Assembly: GCA_947600145.1 (NCBI GenBank)
Contig: CANQGA010000015.1
Location: 1 to 32,567, forward strand
Length of the DNA: 32,567 nucleotides
From: an uncultured Lachnospiraceae bacterium
GTDB taxonomy: Bacteria; Bacillota; Clostridia; Lachnospirales; Lachnospiraceae
Direction: 5' to 3'
In this document: positions 16,241 through 23,865 of the stretch, piece after piece
Layout of the letters: each line of letters opens with the position of its first letter
How positions within the stretch are numbered: the stretch's first letter is position 1
The notes under the pieces: generated by a model
What the model was told of the DNA's origin: nothing
The model's input: only the letters and a program-made list of their open reading frames with translations
Databases searched by the model: none
Made by a program: the position numbers and the translations under genes

Positions 16241-17425
16241 ATGAATTTACATGATTTAAGATCCGCGTCTGTCATGCATGCGGCCGCCCTGACATTGCTT
16301 TTCACCCTGACGGTTTCCACGGCGGCCCTGGCGGCGGGCCCCGGCCAGTTGTCGGAAGGAATGCGCGGCGGCCCGGGAGCCCAGGTGAATACGACTTCCC
16401 AGACAGCCCCCGGCGTCCCGGCGGGCGCCCCGTCCCAGACGGGGCCGGGAGTCCAGCAGGGCCCCGGAGGTTTGGCGGGACCGGGCGCGCAGCAGGGACC
16501 CGGCGTATCAGGTTCGGCCGGAAGTACCGCGATTGGACCGTCCATCTATAATCCCAGCGGCGGCATGCTTCCGGAGTCTACCCCGGTCACCGGCCAGGAG
16601 ACGCCCCTGTTCGGCGGCGGAAGCCTGACCATGATGTACGGGCGGACAGGCGCGCAGATGCTCAGCGTTCTTCTTCAGTCGAAGGAAGGCGGCCTTGTGG
16701 TCGTAGACGGGGGCTGGGAGGGCGACGCGGACGCGCTCCTGGAGGCGGTCAGGGCGAGGGGCGGCCATGTGAACGCATGGCTGATCACGCATCCGGATTC
16801 TGATCACGCGGGAGCCCTCTGCAATATTCTCGGAAGAGGCGAGACCGGGATCGTGATCGATCATATCTACTGCTGCCTTGCCGGCGTGGACTGGTACAAC
16901 GCGGTGGATCCCGGAGAGGCGCCGTTTATTACGCTGTTCAAGCAGCGGCTGGCGCTGCCGCCGCTGGGAATGGTCGTCGATATCGTGTCCGCCGGTTATC
17001 AGATCTCCGTTCCCGGCATCGAGACAAAGGTGCTCAACAACGCCCTGTTCGGCACGGAGGAGCCGGCCGTGAACAACAGCTCCGTCGTATACCGGGTCGA
17101 GATGAACGGCGTCAGGATCCTTTTCCTGGGCGATCTGGGCGAGGCCGGCGGCAATCTGCTTCTGCAGAGCGTTCCGCGGGAAGAGCTGAAGGCGGATATC
17201 GTACAGATGTCCCATCACGGGCAGGCCGGTGTCGGAAAGAATGTCTACGAGGCTGTTGCGCCGTCCATCTGTCTGTGGCCGACGCCTCTGTGGCTCTGGA
17301 ACAATGACAGCGGAAGCGGATACGGAAGCGGTTCCTGGCGTACCCTGGAGACCCGCGGATGGATGCGCGATCTGGGTGTGACCCGAAATTATGTGATGAA
17401 GGACGGAGACATCGTCCTGAGATAA
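16241..17425 (+). CDS. Secreted metallo-beta-lactamase-fold hydrolase with GPG-rich linker
   Basis: This 394-residue protein has a signal peptide (1-32, ending A-A-L-A-A). A Gly/Pro/Gln/Thr linker (about 33-100) contains six GPG units, and a metallo-beta-lactamase domain of the ComEC/Rec2 C-terminal type follows. Metal-site marks are LITHPDSDHAG with H184-x-D186-x-D188-H189, FLGDLGE, and a later SHHGQAG. The usual HxHxDH is therefore HPDSDH, as in other ComEC-like extracellular members. The substrate is unknown; phosphodiester or other ester bonds of wall polymers are possible. GGAG at 16229-16232 sets the start; an in-frame ATG at 16169 would bury the signal peptide and overlap the previous gene. 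It is the last gene of the polysaccharide locus and shares its N-terminal design with the protein at 1-460. Confidence 0.85.
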   Translation: MNLHDLRSASVMHAAALTLLFTLTVSTAALAAGPGQLSEGMRGGPGAQVNTTSQTAPGVPAGAPSQTGPGVQQGPGGLAGPGAQQGPGVSGSAGSTAIGPSIYNPSGGMLPESTPVTGQETPLFGGGSLTMMYGRTGAQMLSVLLQSKEGGLVVVDGGWEGDADALLEAVRARGGHVNAWLITHPDSDHAGALCNILGRGETGIVIDHIYCCLAGVDWYNAVDPGEAPFITLFKQRLALPPLGMVVDIVSAGYQISVPGIETKVLNNALFGTEEPAVNNSSVVYRVEMNGVRILFLGDLGEAGGNLLLQSVPREELKADIVQMSHHGQAGVGKNVYEAVAPSICLWPTPLWLWNNDSGSGYGSGSWRTLETRGWMRDLGVTRNYVMKDGDIVLR

Positions 17426-17439
17426 CGGAAAATATCAGA

Positions 17440-17505
17440 GGGGCTGCCGCAATACCGGATGTCTCTGCGCGAAGCAGATGTGACACAGGTATCCGCGGCA
17501 GCCCC
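17440..17505. terminator. Bidirectional hairpin between convergent genes
   Basis: Perfect 11-bp arms, GGGGCTGCCGC (17440-17450) and GCGGCAGCCCC (17495-17505), continue inward with ATACC/GGTAT and end in TCTGC-GCGAA-GCAGA. Together they make a long, nearly continuous stem. It lies between the stop of the hydrolase gene and the stop of the convergent signal peptidase gene, so termination from both sides is likely. There is no strong T tract on either side. Confidence 0.6.
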
Positions 17506-17511
17506 GTCGTG

Positions 17512-18171
17512 TCATTTCAGAAGGCTGATCTTCGGGAAATATCGGAACAGTACTTTGGCGACCATCTGGTCCTTGCTGATATAAGTGTATCTCCAGAAGC
17601 GCGCGTCCGCCGAGTAGTTCCGGTTGTCGCCCAGCATCAGATAGTGTCCTTCGGGGACCTCATAGTGCAGGGGCTGGGGCGTGATCATCTCTTCTGCGAG
17701 GTACGGCTCCGCTTCCGGAGTTTCGGAACCGTTCAGATATACGCAGCCGTCGTGGATATCCACCACGTCGCCAGGCACGCCGATGACCCGCTTTACGTAA
17801 TAAATGGTCTTGTTGCGTTTGTCGCTGCGGCCGCATGCGGGACAGACGTTCTCCGGCGTCTTCTGGTATTCGACGCCGCATCCGCGGCAGGAATAGCCGA
17901 ACACGAAGATCGCGATATCCCCCCGTTCGGGCTCGCCGAAGGTATAGCTTAAACGGGAGCCGATGACCCGGTCTCCGGTCATGATCGTAGTTTCCATGGA
18001 ACCGCTTGGAATGCGGCTGTTGGCGATAATGAAAGTATCCAGTATAAACGCGGCCAGCGCGGCGATCACGAGGATCTGCAGCCAGCTTATGAGTTCCTTC
18101 TTCCAGTTAAAGGGTTCTTCCTCTTCCTGTTCGATTTTTTTTCTTTTATCGGATCGTTCCTTATTCTTCAT
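17512..18171 (-). CDS. lepB: Type I signal peptidase with inserted Cys4 loop
   Basis: This 219-residue enzyme removes signal peptides from Sec-exported proteins at the outer membrane face. It has a highly charged cytoplasmic N-terminus (1-24), one membrane anchor (about 28-50), the serine motif IPSGSME with Ser58, and TIYYVKRVIGVPGD with catalytic Lys127. GDNRNYSADARFW (181-193) is the box E signature. Between the serine and lysine motifs, residues 95-113 hold C-x2-C-x11-C-x2-C (C95, C98, C110, C113), which looks like a small zinc ribbon absent from the textbook enzymes. The start at 18171 leaves the normal short cytoplasmic tail; the open frame extends upstream to 18624 but is non-conserved in character. 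GAAAGAAGGG lies about 12 nt upstream. The gene converges on the polysaccharide locus and diverges from the DUF3810 gene. Confidence 0.93.
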   Translation of the reverse strand: MKNKERSDKRKKIEQEEEEPFNWKKELISWLQILVIAALAAFILDTFIIANSRIPSGSMETTIMTGDRVIGSRLSYTFGEPERGDIAIFVFGYSCRGCGVEYQKTPENVCPACGRSDKRNKTIYYVKRVIGVPGDVVDIHDGCVYLNGSETPEAEPYLAEEMITPQPLHYEVPEGHYLMLGDNRNYSADARFWRYTYISKDQMVAKVLFRYFPKISLLK

Positions 18172-18208
18172 AGATCTGCGGCGCCCTTCTTTCTCCCGTT
18201 TCCCATTC

Positions 18209-18237
18209 AGTGTAAATGAGTTTTCCGTATTCCGCAA
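18209..18237 (-). promoter_or_regulatory. Candidate SigA promoter for signal peptidase gene
   Basis: On the minus strand TTGCGG (18237-18232) and TACACT (18214-18209) are 17 bp apart. Transcription would begin near 18202, about 30 nt before the start codon. Confidence 0.5.
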
Positions 18238-18291
18238 GGGGTTTTTGAAAAAGTAAGAAAAAATTTCATAGGTAGCGGAAGGTGAATGTGG

Positions 18292-18297
18292 TATACT
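18292..18297 (+). promoter_or_regulatory. Candidate -10 element for the DUF3810 gene
   Basis: TATACT lies about 80 bp before the start codon in the AT-rich divergent spacer. No convincing -35 hexamer is found at 16-18 bp, so this is a weak call. Confidence 0.3.
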
Positions 18298-18376
18298 TTT
18301 ACTATACGAAGCTTTGGGAGGATCCTCCGCGCCGCGTCCGGCGGAAGGGCCGCAGAGAGAATGGGGAGAATCGGGC

Positions 18377-19492
18377 ATGAAACCTGGCTTACATAAAGAT
18401 AAAAGGCAGAAGGACGGCCGCGGCCGTTCGGGCAGCGCGGGATTTACGGCCGGAAGACGGGCAGCCGCCGGTCTGATCCTGCTGATGCTTGCCGGCGTGA
18501 TGCAGCTGGCCGCCCGTCTGTCCGCGGGCTTCGGAGAGTGGTACGCGCTGACCGTATATCCGTGGATTGTGGGGATATACGGCAGGATCTGCGGTATTTT
18601 TCCGTTCTCAGTGGCGGAGATCATGCTTTATGCCCTGATCATATCGGCTGTTTTGTACACGGCGTCCCATATTTTCCGTATCGCGTCCCGCAGGGAGACC
18701 GCGCGGGCTGCAGCGGGAGACTGGTTTTCCGCCGCGTGCTTTTTCCTGGGACTTCTGGCCTTCCTTTATACGGCCTGCTGCGGCGTTAATTATTACCGGC
18801 GTCCGTTTTCCGGCTATCTCGGGCTTGAGGTGAGGGACTCCTCGGTGGAAGAATTAACTGCCCTCTGTGAATATCTTACCGGGAAAGTCAATGAGACGGT
18901 GGATACGTCTTCCTACAGCCGAAGCTGGAAAGCGGAGGGACAGAGGGCAATGAAAGCCCTGGCCGAGCGGTATCCGCAGCTGGAAGGCTATTATCCGCGG
19001 CCCAAGCCGCTTCTGATCCCCTGGATCCTGTCCGTTCAGCAGCTGTCCGGCGTTTATTCGCCGTTTACCGTAGAGGCCAACTATAACCGCGCCATGACGG
19101 ATTATAATATTCCGCATGCCATCTGCCATGAATTGTCCCATCTGCGCGGTTTCATGCGGGAGGATGAAGCCAATTTCATCGGCTATCTGGCCTGCATCGG
19201 CTCCGACGACCCTTCATTCAGGTACAGCGGTTACCTGACGGGCTGGGTTTACGCCGGCAATGCCCTGGCTGCCCAGGATATGGAAGCGTACATGGTGCTT
19301 TACGCCGGCTTAAACGAGCAGACCCGCGCCCACCTCGCCGCCAACAACGCCTTCTGGAACCGCTATGAGGGCAAAGTGGCCGAGGCCGCCAACCAGATGA
19401 ATGATACATATCTGAAGATCAACAGCCAGTCCGACGGCGTTAAAAGCTACGGGCGGATGGTGGATCTGATGCTGGCCTATTACCGCAGGTAA
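18377..19492 (+). CDS. DUF3810 family membrane protein with zinc-peptidase motif
   Basis: This 371-residue protein starts with a basic tail followed by about three hydrophobic segments (about 28-48, 57-95, 116-134) and a large extracytoplasmic domain. The domain contains HAICHELSH with H251-E252-x2-H255, followed by MREDEANF, whose Glu264 would be the third zinc ligand of a gluzincin-like site. This matches DUF3810, predicted membrane-bound zinc peptidases of unknown substrate. ATG 18377 has GGGGAG at 18363-18368, 8 nt upstream; an in-frame ATG at 18314 lacks one. It is divergent from lepB, and a glgB promoter begins within a few bases of its stop. The function is inferred from motif only. 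Confidence 0.85.
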   Translation: MKPGLHKDKRQKDGRGRSGSAGFTAGRRAAAGLILLMLAGVMQLAARLSAGFGEWYALTVYPWIVGIYGRICGIFPFSVAEIMLYALIISAVLYTASHIFRIASRRETARAAAGDWFSAACFFLGLLAFLYTACCGVNYYRRPFSGYLGLEVRDSSVEELTALCEYLTGKVNETVDTSSYSRSWKAEGQRAMKALAERYPQLEGYYPRPKPLLIPWILSVQQLSGVYSPFTVEANYNRAMTDYNIPHAICHELSHLRGFMREDEANFIGYLACIGSDDPSFRYSGYLTGWVYAGNALAAQDMEAYMVLYAGLNEQTRAHLAANNAFWNRYEGKVAEAANQMNDTYLKINSQSDGVKSYGRMVDLMLAYYRR

Positions 19493-19495
19493 TAT

Positions 19496-19524
19496 TTGTA
19501 TTTATCTGAAAATAATGGTACACT
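19496..19524 (+). promoter_or_regulatory. Candidate SigA promoter for glgB
   Basis: TTGTAT (19496-19501) and TACACT (19519-19524) are separated by 17 bp, directly after the DUF3810 stop codon. This gives a short leader before the AAAAAGGAGGAG ribosome site. Confidence 0.5.
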
Positions 19525-19551
19525 ATAGATAATAAAAAGGAGGAGCGCACC

Positions 19552-21939
19552 ATGACCGATATCCTTTATTCTCTGATGGACTGGCGTGCCATTGAAGAGC
19601 TGGTCTATTCTGAATCCTGCGATCCGCATCGGATCCTGGGACCGCATGTCGTGCCTCAGGGCGTGCTGATCCAGGCGTTTATCCCGACGGCGTCCCGGAT
19701 CACCGTGCTGACGGATGGCGACGGACATGCCTACCCCATGGAACTGGCCGATGAAGCGGGATTTTTTGCCGCGCTCCTTCCCGGCGCTGCAGTACCCGCG
19801 TACACGCTGGAAGTGACTTATGACAACGGGACTTCCCAGCTGCTTTCCGATCCCTATGCGTACGCCCCACAGCTGGACGAAGGAGATCTGAAGAAATTTG
19901 ACGCCGGCGTCCTTGGCGCCGTCTATGAGAAGCTTGGCGCCCATCCGATGGAGGTCGGAGGCGTGCGGGGCACCTATTTCGCGGTATGGGCCCCCTGCGC
20001 CATGCGCGTCAGCGTAGTCGGCGATTTCAATCTCTGGGACGGACGCCGTCATCAGATGCGCAGACTTGGCAGCCACGGTATTTTTGAGATATTCCTGCCC
20101 GGCATCGCGCAGGGAACGATCTACAAATACGAGGTGAAGACGGCAGGCGGCGCCGCCATGCTCAAGGCCGACCCTTACGGCACATACGCGGAGGTGCGTC
20201 CCCACGACGCATCGATCGTGTGGGATACGTCGCATTTTGAATGGCACGATCAGGAATGGATGAAGCGGCGGGCCGAGGGCCGGGAAACGGCGGCACGGCA
20301 GCCGATGTCGATCTACGAGGTGCATTTGGGATCGTGGATGCGCCGGAGGAAAGCGGAGACGGACGGCGGGGCCGGCGCGTTTCTGAATTACCGCGAGCTG
20401 GCGGTGAAGCTGGCCGAATATGTGAAGGAGATGGGCTACACCCATGTGGAGCTGATGCCTATCATGGAACATCCTCTGGACGCCTCCTGGGGATATCAGA
20501 CGACCGGATATTACGCTCCCACCAGCCGCCACGGTTCGCCGGATGATTTTCAGTATTTTATAGACTATCTGCACAGCCGGGATATCGGCGTGATCCTGGA
20601 CTGGACGCCGGCTCAGTTTCCGCGCGATCTGGCGGGGCTTGCCTGTTTCGACGGCAGCTGCGTCTATGAGCACAAGGATCCGAGGCAGGGGACCCATCCC
20701 CAGTGGGGGACGCTGATCTTCAATTACGGACGCCCCCAGGTGGCCAATTTCCTGATTTCAAACGCCCTCTTCTGGACCGGGGTATATCACGCCGACGGCA
20801 TCCGCGCCGACTGCGTGGCGGCAATGCTTTATCTGGACTACGGCAAGGGGCCCGGCCAGTGGATCCCGAATATTTACGGCGGCAATGAGAATCTGGACGC
20901 GGTGGATTTTCTGCGGCGGCTGTCGGCCTGCTTCCATAAGAGAGAGGACGGGGCGGTCCTGATCGCCGAGGAATCCGCGGCCTGGCCGCTGGTGACAGGG
21001 AACGAGGACGGCGCGCTGGGGTTTGATTACAAATGGAACAGCGGATGGCTGAATGATTTCTTGGGATATATGAGATATGACCCGTATTTCCGGCACCAGC
21101 GGTACGGAGAGCTGACGTTCAGCATGCTGTACGCCTACAGCGAGGCATTCATTCTGGCGCTCCCGCATCATGAGATGGCGCACGGGCGCGGCTCTATGGC
21201 AGGCAAAATGCCGGGAGGGACTCTGGCGGAGAAGCTCGCTCATCTTCGGGCGGCATACGGATACTGGATGACCCATCCGGGCAAGAAGCTGCTGTTCATG
21301 GGGCAGGATATGGGCATGACGGAGGACTGGAACGAGAATGTAAGTCTTCCCTGGGAAATGCCGGACGGGCCTTCGGATGAGGAGGCCGGGGCGCCGCGCG
21401 GGGAGAAGGCCGGGGGGCCAAGTCCGGAGGAGGCCGGGGCGCCGCGCGGGGAGAAGGCCGGAGCGCCGGACGGGGCAGCCGGGGATCAGCGGATCCTCCG
21501 CCGGCAGTTCCGCGATTATGTCAGGGCGCTCCTGCAGCTGTATCGCTCGCATCCGGCGCTCTATGCGCTGGACGATCAGCCGGACGGGTTCGAGTGGATC
21601 GACTGCCTGAGCAGTCAGGAGAATATTCTGGCGTATCTGCGCCTGTCCGCGCAGCCCCGGGAGACGCTGCTGGCAGTCTGCAATTTCGCTCCCGCGGAGC
21701 ATAGTAAGCGGCAGATCGGCGTTCCGTTTGCCGGGAGGTACCGGGAGATCTTTAACAGCAGCGCCCGGGAATTCGGCGGAAACGGCGTGGGGAATCCGAA
21801 GGAGATCCAAAGCGTTTTGGAGGAATGCGACGGCCGGGCCCAGTCTGTCACGATCCGGATACCGCCGCTGAGTATTCTGATCTTTGCGTGTACGCCGGAT
21901 GAAAGCGCCGGAAAGGCGGATGGGAGACAAAAGAAATGA
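19552..21939 (+). CDS. glgB: 1,4-alpha-glucan branching enzyme homologue with altered active site
   Basis: This 795-residue GH13 protein has the full GlgB layout: N-terminal beta domains including FAVWAPCAMRVSVVGDFNLWDG (about 143-164), the barrel, and a C-terminal beta domain. Close matches to E. coli GlgB include WGYQTTGYYAPTSRHG, CFDGSCVYEHKDPRQG and YGGNENLDAVDFL. The nucleophile Asp is kept (GIRADCVAAM, D420), and so is the acid/base Glu (IAEESAAWP, E473/474). The third catalytic Asp in the usual SHDEVVHG is His here (PHHEMAHG, H540), and the HFP histidine of the barrel is Gln (DWTPAQFP, Q355). A 45-residue low-complexity insert (602-646) contains a duplicated 16-residue unit. It may be a weakened branching enzyme, a different transglycosylase, or non-catalytic. 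Its stop overlaps the channel gene (ATGA). Confidence 0.88.
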   Translation: MTDILYSLMDWRAIEELVYSESCDPHRILGPHVVPQGVLIQAFIPTASRITVLTDGDGHAYPMELADEAGFFAALLPGAAVPAYTLEVTYDNGTSQLLSDPYAYAPQLDEGDLKKFDAGVLGAVYEKLGAHPMEVGGVRGTYFAVWAPCAMRVSVVGDFNLWDGRRHQMRRLGSHGIFEIFLPGIAQGTIYKYEVKTAGGAAMLKADPYGTYAEVRPHDASIVWDTSHFEWHDQEWMKRRAEGRETAARQPMSIYEVHLGSWMRRRKAETDGGAGAFLNYRELAVKLAEYVKEMGYTHVELMPIMEHPLDASWGYQTTGYYAPTSRHGSPDDFQYFIDYLHSRDIGVILDWTPAQFPRDLAGLACFDGSCVYEHKDPRQGTHPQWGTLIFNYGRPQVANFLISNALFWTGVYHADGIRADCVAAMLYLDYGKGPGQWIPNIYGGNENLDAVDFLRRLSACFHKREDGAVLIAEESAAWPLVTGNEDGALGFDYKWNSGWLNDFLGYMRYDPYFRHQRYGELTFSMLYAYSEAFILALPHHEMAHGRGSMAGKMPGGTLAEKLAHLRAAYGYWMTHPGKKLLFMGQDMGMTEDWNENVSLPWEMPDGPSDEEAGAPRGEKAGGPSPEEAGAPRGEKAGAPDGAAGDQRILRRQFRDYVRALLQLYRSHPALYALDDQPDGFEWIDCLSSQENILAYLRLSAQPRETLLAVCNFAPAEHSKRQIGVPFAGRYREIFNSSAREFGGNGVGNPKEIQSVLEECDGRAQSVTIRIPPLSILIFACTPDESAGKADGRQKK
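21379..21474 (+). repeat. Two tandem 48-bp coding repeats in glgB
   Basis: Copies start at 21379 and 21427, each opening with gaggaggccggggcgcc. They encode EEAGAPRGEKAG plus four variable residues. They form the insert in the GlgB homologue between the barrel end and the C-terminal part. The first 35 bases of the two copies are identical. Confidence 0.85.
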
Positions 21940-23336
21940 TCTGGAACCAGGAAGATATTTTTGAGACGCCTGCCGCGGAGACGGCCGCCGGATCCGGAAA
22001 CGGGCAGGGAGGCGGGGAAGTGTCCGGCGGGGAAGGAAATGCGCCGGGCGGAAGCGGCGAAACGTCCGGGGGCGCGGATGAGGAGAGCCGCGGGGAAGCG
22101 TCCGGAAGCGCGGATGAAGAGAGCCGCGGGGAAGCGTCCGGGGATGCGGATGAGGAGAACCGCGAAGAGGCTGAAGGAAACGCGGATGAAGAAAACCGCG
22201 AGGAGGCCGGCGGAAACGCGGATGAAGAGAGCCGTGAAGAGGCTGAAGGAAACGCGGATGAAGAAAACCGTGAGGAGACAGGGGGAAACTCGGATGAAGA
22301 GTACGGCACGGAGACCGATGGGAGCGGAAGCTATATTATCGGAGAGGACGGCGGGACGCAGATCGTCTTCGATGCGGAGCCGGAGACGGAATATATTGTC
22401 GGAACGCCTGTCAACACCACGGCAGACGTTTCTTCCGGCAAGGATTCCGGCGGCTTCATTTCCAAAACATACTCGGGAGCGGCGGGCATGATCGCGAAAA
22501 CGGCCGAGAGCGCGGCCAAAAGCGCGGCTCCGGCACTCAAAACCATAGGCTTCAATCTGGTGAACGCGGTTCTGATCCTGTTTATCGGAATCCAGATAGC
22601 GAAGCTTTGCCGGAAGATGCTCAACAGGACTTTTGAACGGATCCATATGGACAGCTCCCTGCGGTCGTTTCTGACCTCCATCATCTATGCCCTCATCTGC
22701 GGGGTGGCGGCTTTCATGGCTATGGAGCGCGTGGGGATCAGTTCCGCCTCTATCATCGCGCTCCTCGGTTCCGCGGGCCTGGCCGTCAGTCTGTCGCTGC
22801 AGGATTTCCTGGGAAATTTCGCCGGCGGAGTGATCATCCTGATCTTAAAGCCCTTCAGGGCGGGGGATTACATCGTCTGCGGTTCGGCGGAGGGGACGGT
22901 TGCTTCCACGAGTCTGTTCTACACAACGCTGAATACGATAGATAACCGTCAGATGATCCTGCCCAACGGCGCGCTGTCCAACGCGAATATTATCAATGTG
23001 ACCGCCGAGGAGAAGCGGCGTCTGGAGATCCGGGTGGATATTTCCTATGAATCCGATCTCCGCAGGGCGAAGGAGATCCTGGCGCGGCTGTACGATGAAC
23101 AGCCCGATATTCTTCATGAGGAGGATGTGCTCGTCTTTGTTGATTCCCTGGGAGAAAGCGGGATCACCCTGGTCGCCAGGGGCTGGATCGCCACGGATAA
23201 GTACTGGCCTGCCAAATGGGAACTGACGGAGAAGGTGAAATATGCCTTCGACGAGGCGGGTATCGTGATCCCGTACAGACAGGTGGTCGTGCATACGGGA
23301 GTCTCCGGGAAGAAGGAGGAGAAAGAGGAGACGTGA
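21936..23336 (+). CDS. MscS-family mechanosensitive channel with acidic repeat N-terminus
   Basis: This 466-residue protein ends in a recognisable MscS core. It has TM1 at about 204-222, TM2 at about 244-263, and the pore helix TM3 at about 268-306 (ALLGSAGLAVSLSLQDFLGNFAGG, with the small-residue packing pattern). The beta domain contains GDYIVCGSAEGTV and ILPNGALSNANIINV. Such channels open under membrane tension and release solutes during osmotic downshock. The first 200 residues are unusual: Gly/Glu-rich low complexity with seven 12-residue acidic repeats and no signal peptide. They would probably face outward if the topology follows MscS. The ATG overlaps the glgB stop (21936-21939), so translation is coupled, and a terminator follows at 23380. 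Confidence 0.9.
   Translation: MIWNQEDIFETPAAETAAGSGNGQGGGEVSGGEGNAPGGSGETSGGADEESRGEASGSADEESRGEASGDADEENREEAEGNADEENREEAGGNADEESREEAEGNADEENREETGGNSDEEYGTETDGSGSYIIGEDGGTQIVFDAEPETEYIVGTPVNTTADVSSGKDSGGFISKTYSGAAGMIAKTAESAAKSAAPALKTIGFNLVNAVLILFIGIQIAKLCRKMLNRTFERIHMDSSLRSFLTSIIYALICGVAAFMAMERVGISSASIIALLGSAGLAVSLSLQDFLGNFAGGVIILILKPFRAGDYIVCGSAEGTVASTSLFYTTLNTIDNRQMILPNGALSNANIINVTAEEKRRLEIRVDISYESDLRRAKEILARLYDEQPDILHEEDVLVFVDSLGESGITLVARGWIATDKYWPAKWELTEKVKYAFDEAGIVIPYRQVVVHTGVSGKKEEKEET
22068..22319 (+). repeat. Seven tandem 36-bp coding repeats
   Basis: Seven 36-bp units encode residues 45-128 of the MscS protein, with consensus G-(N/S/D)-A-D-E-E-(N/S)-R-(E/G)-E-A-x. The units keep the reading frame and differ mainly at positions 2, 7, 9 and 12. 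The block is strongly acidic, and unit number is likely to vary between strains. Confidence 0.9.
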
Positions 23337-23379
23337 ACAGAGCCGCCGGGCGGACCGGCGCGAGCAGAAAAGGGATGAC

Positions 23380-23422
23380 ACTCCCGCGAGGCAGTCTGGC
23401 TGCGGCGCGGGAGTTCTTTTTT
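23380..23422 (+). terminator. Rho-independent terminator after the MscS gene
   Basis: ACTCCCGCG (23380-23388) pairs with CGCGGGAGT (23406-23414), with a small inner GCAG/CTGC stem. TCTTTTTT (23415-23422) follows. It ends the glgB-mscS transcript 43 nt after the stop codon. Confidence 0.88.
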
Positions 23423-23474
23423 GCGGTCAGGCAGTTTTCTGAAAAGAGAAAATATTGCGACTTTAAGAAAGCGC

Positions 23475-23503
23475 TTGACCGGGGCGAAAAAATAGCTTAT
23501 ACT
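23475..23503 (+). promoter_or_regulatory. SigA-type promoter of the exported-protein operon
   Basis: TTGACC (23475-23480) and TATACT (23498-23503) with a 17-bp spacer form the clearest promoter in the window. Transcription should begin near 23510, leaving about 355 nt before the first start codon. Confidence 0.75.
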
Positions 23504-23509
23504 GAATCT

Positions 23510-23865
23510 ACAAATCTCGGCGGAAGGTTCAGCCGATGCCGGATTTCTGGAATTTCTATATTCCTGTTTGGTGTTTCACCATTGTTTCACAACGTGTTGC
23601 CGGATGACAGTGCGCAGAGAAGGGAGTGGTGCCGTCAGTTTCGGATCGTTTTCTGTCCGGAACGGAGAAAAGGATCGCCTTTTGGAGAAGGAAGGCCGGA
23701 GAAAGAATCCGGAGATGTGTTTTGGGAAAGGAGGGGGTATCGCCCGGCGGGGGCGGGGCTGCCCGAACGGAAAAGGGAACGCCGCCGCGCGTTCTGCGGC
23801 GCAGCAGGAGAAGAGACGGCGCGCCGGCGTTTCACGGAGAATCAGAAAAAACAGAAAGGAACTGT
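23510..23865 (+). other. Long untranslated leader with several hairpins
   Basis: No convincing gene lies here. Inverted repeats include TCGGC/GCCGA near 23517-23536 enclosed by AAATC/GATTT, paired GGTG-TTT-CACC and TTGT-TTC-ACAA mini-hairpins near 23570-23592, and TTTTCT/AGAAAA flanked by GATC near 23642-23672. CCGGA/TCCGG near 23686-23702 and a GC-rich CGCCGC/GCGGCG stem near 23781-23802 follow. It could be a regulatory leader. I do not recognise it as any riboswitch class, and no T-tracted terminator is present. An in-frame open stretch from 23626 is judged non-coding. Confidence 0.45.

Noticed and set aside
18172-18624. N-terminal extension of the signal peptidase
   Set aside because: The extension crosses the divergent promoter region and the start of DUF3810, and 219 residues is a normal length for the family.
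21848-22309. Minus-strand Ser/Phe/Pro-rich repeat protein
   Set aside because: It is the reverse reading of the acidic 36-bp coding repeats in the MscS gene and lacks its own start signals.
22068-22319. Possible CRISPR array because of a 36-bp period
   Set aside because: Units are directly adjacent without unique spacers, keep a reading frame and encode part of a channel protein.
23626-23865. N-terminal extension of the DUF6273 gene from a GTG
   Set aside because: It would bury a good signal peptide behind 80 Arg/Gly-rich residues. The ATG at 23866 has its own ribosome site.
23510-23865. Known riboswitch (c-di-GMP, TPP, fluoride, ZTP or glycine)
   Set aside because: None of the conserved core sequences of these classes could be found by eye, so only an unassigned structured leader is reported.
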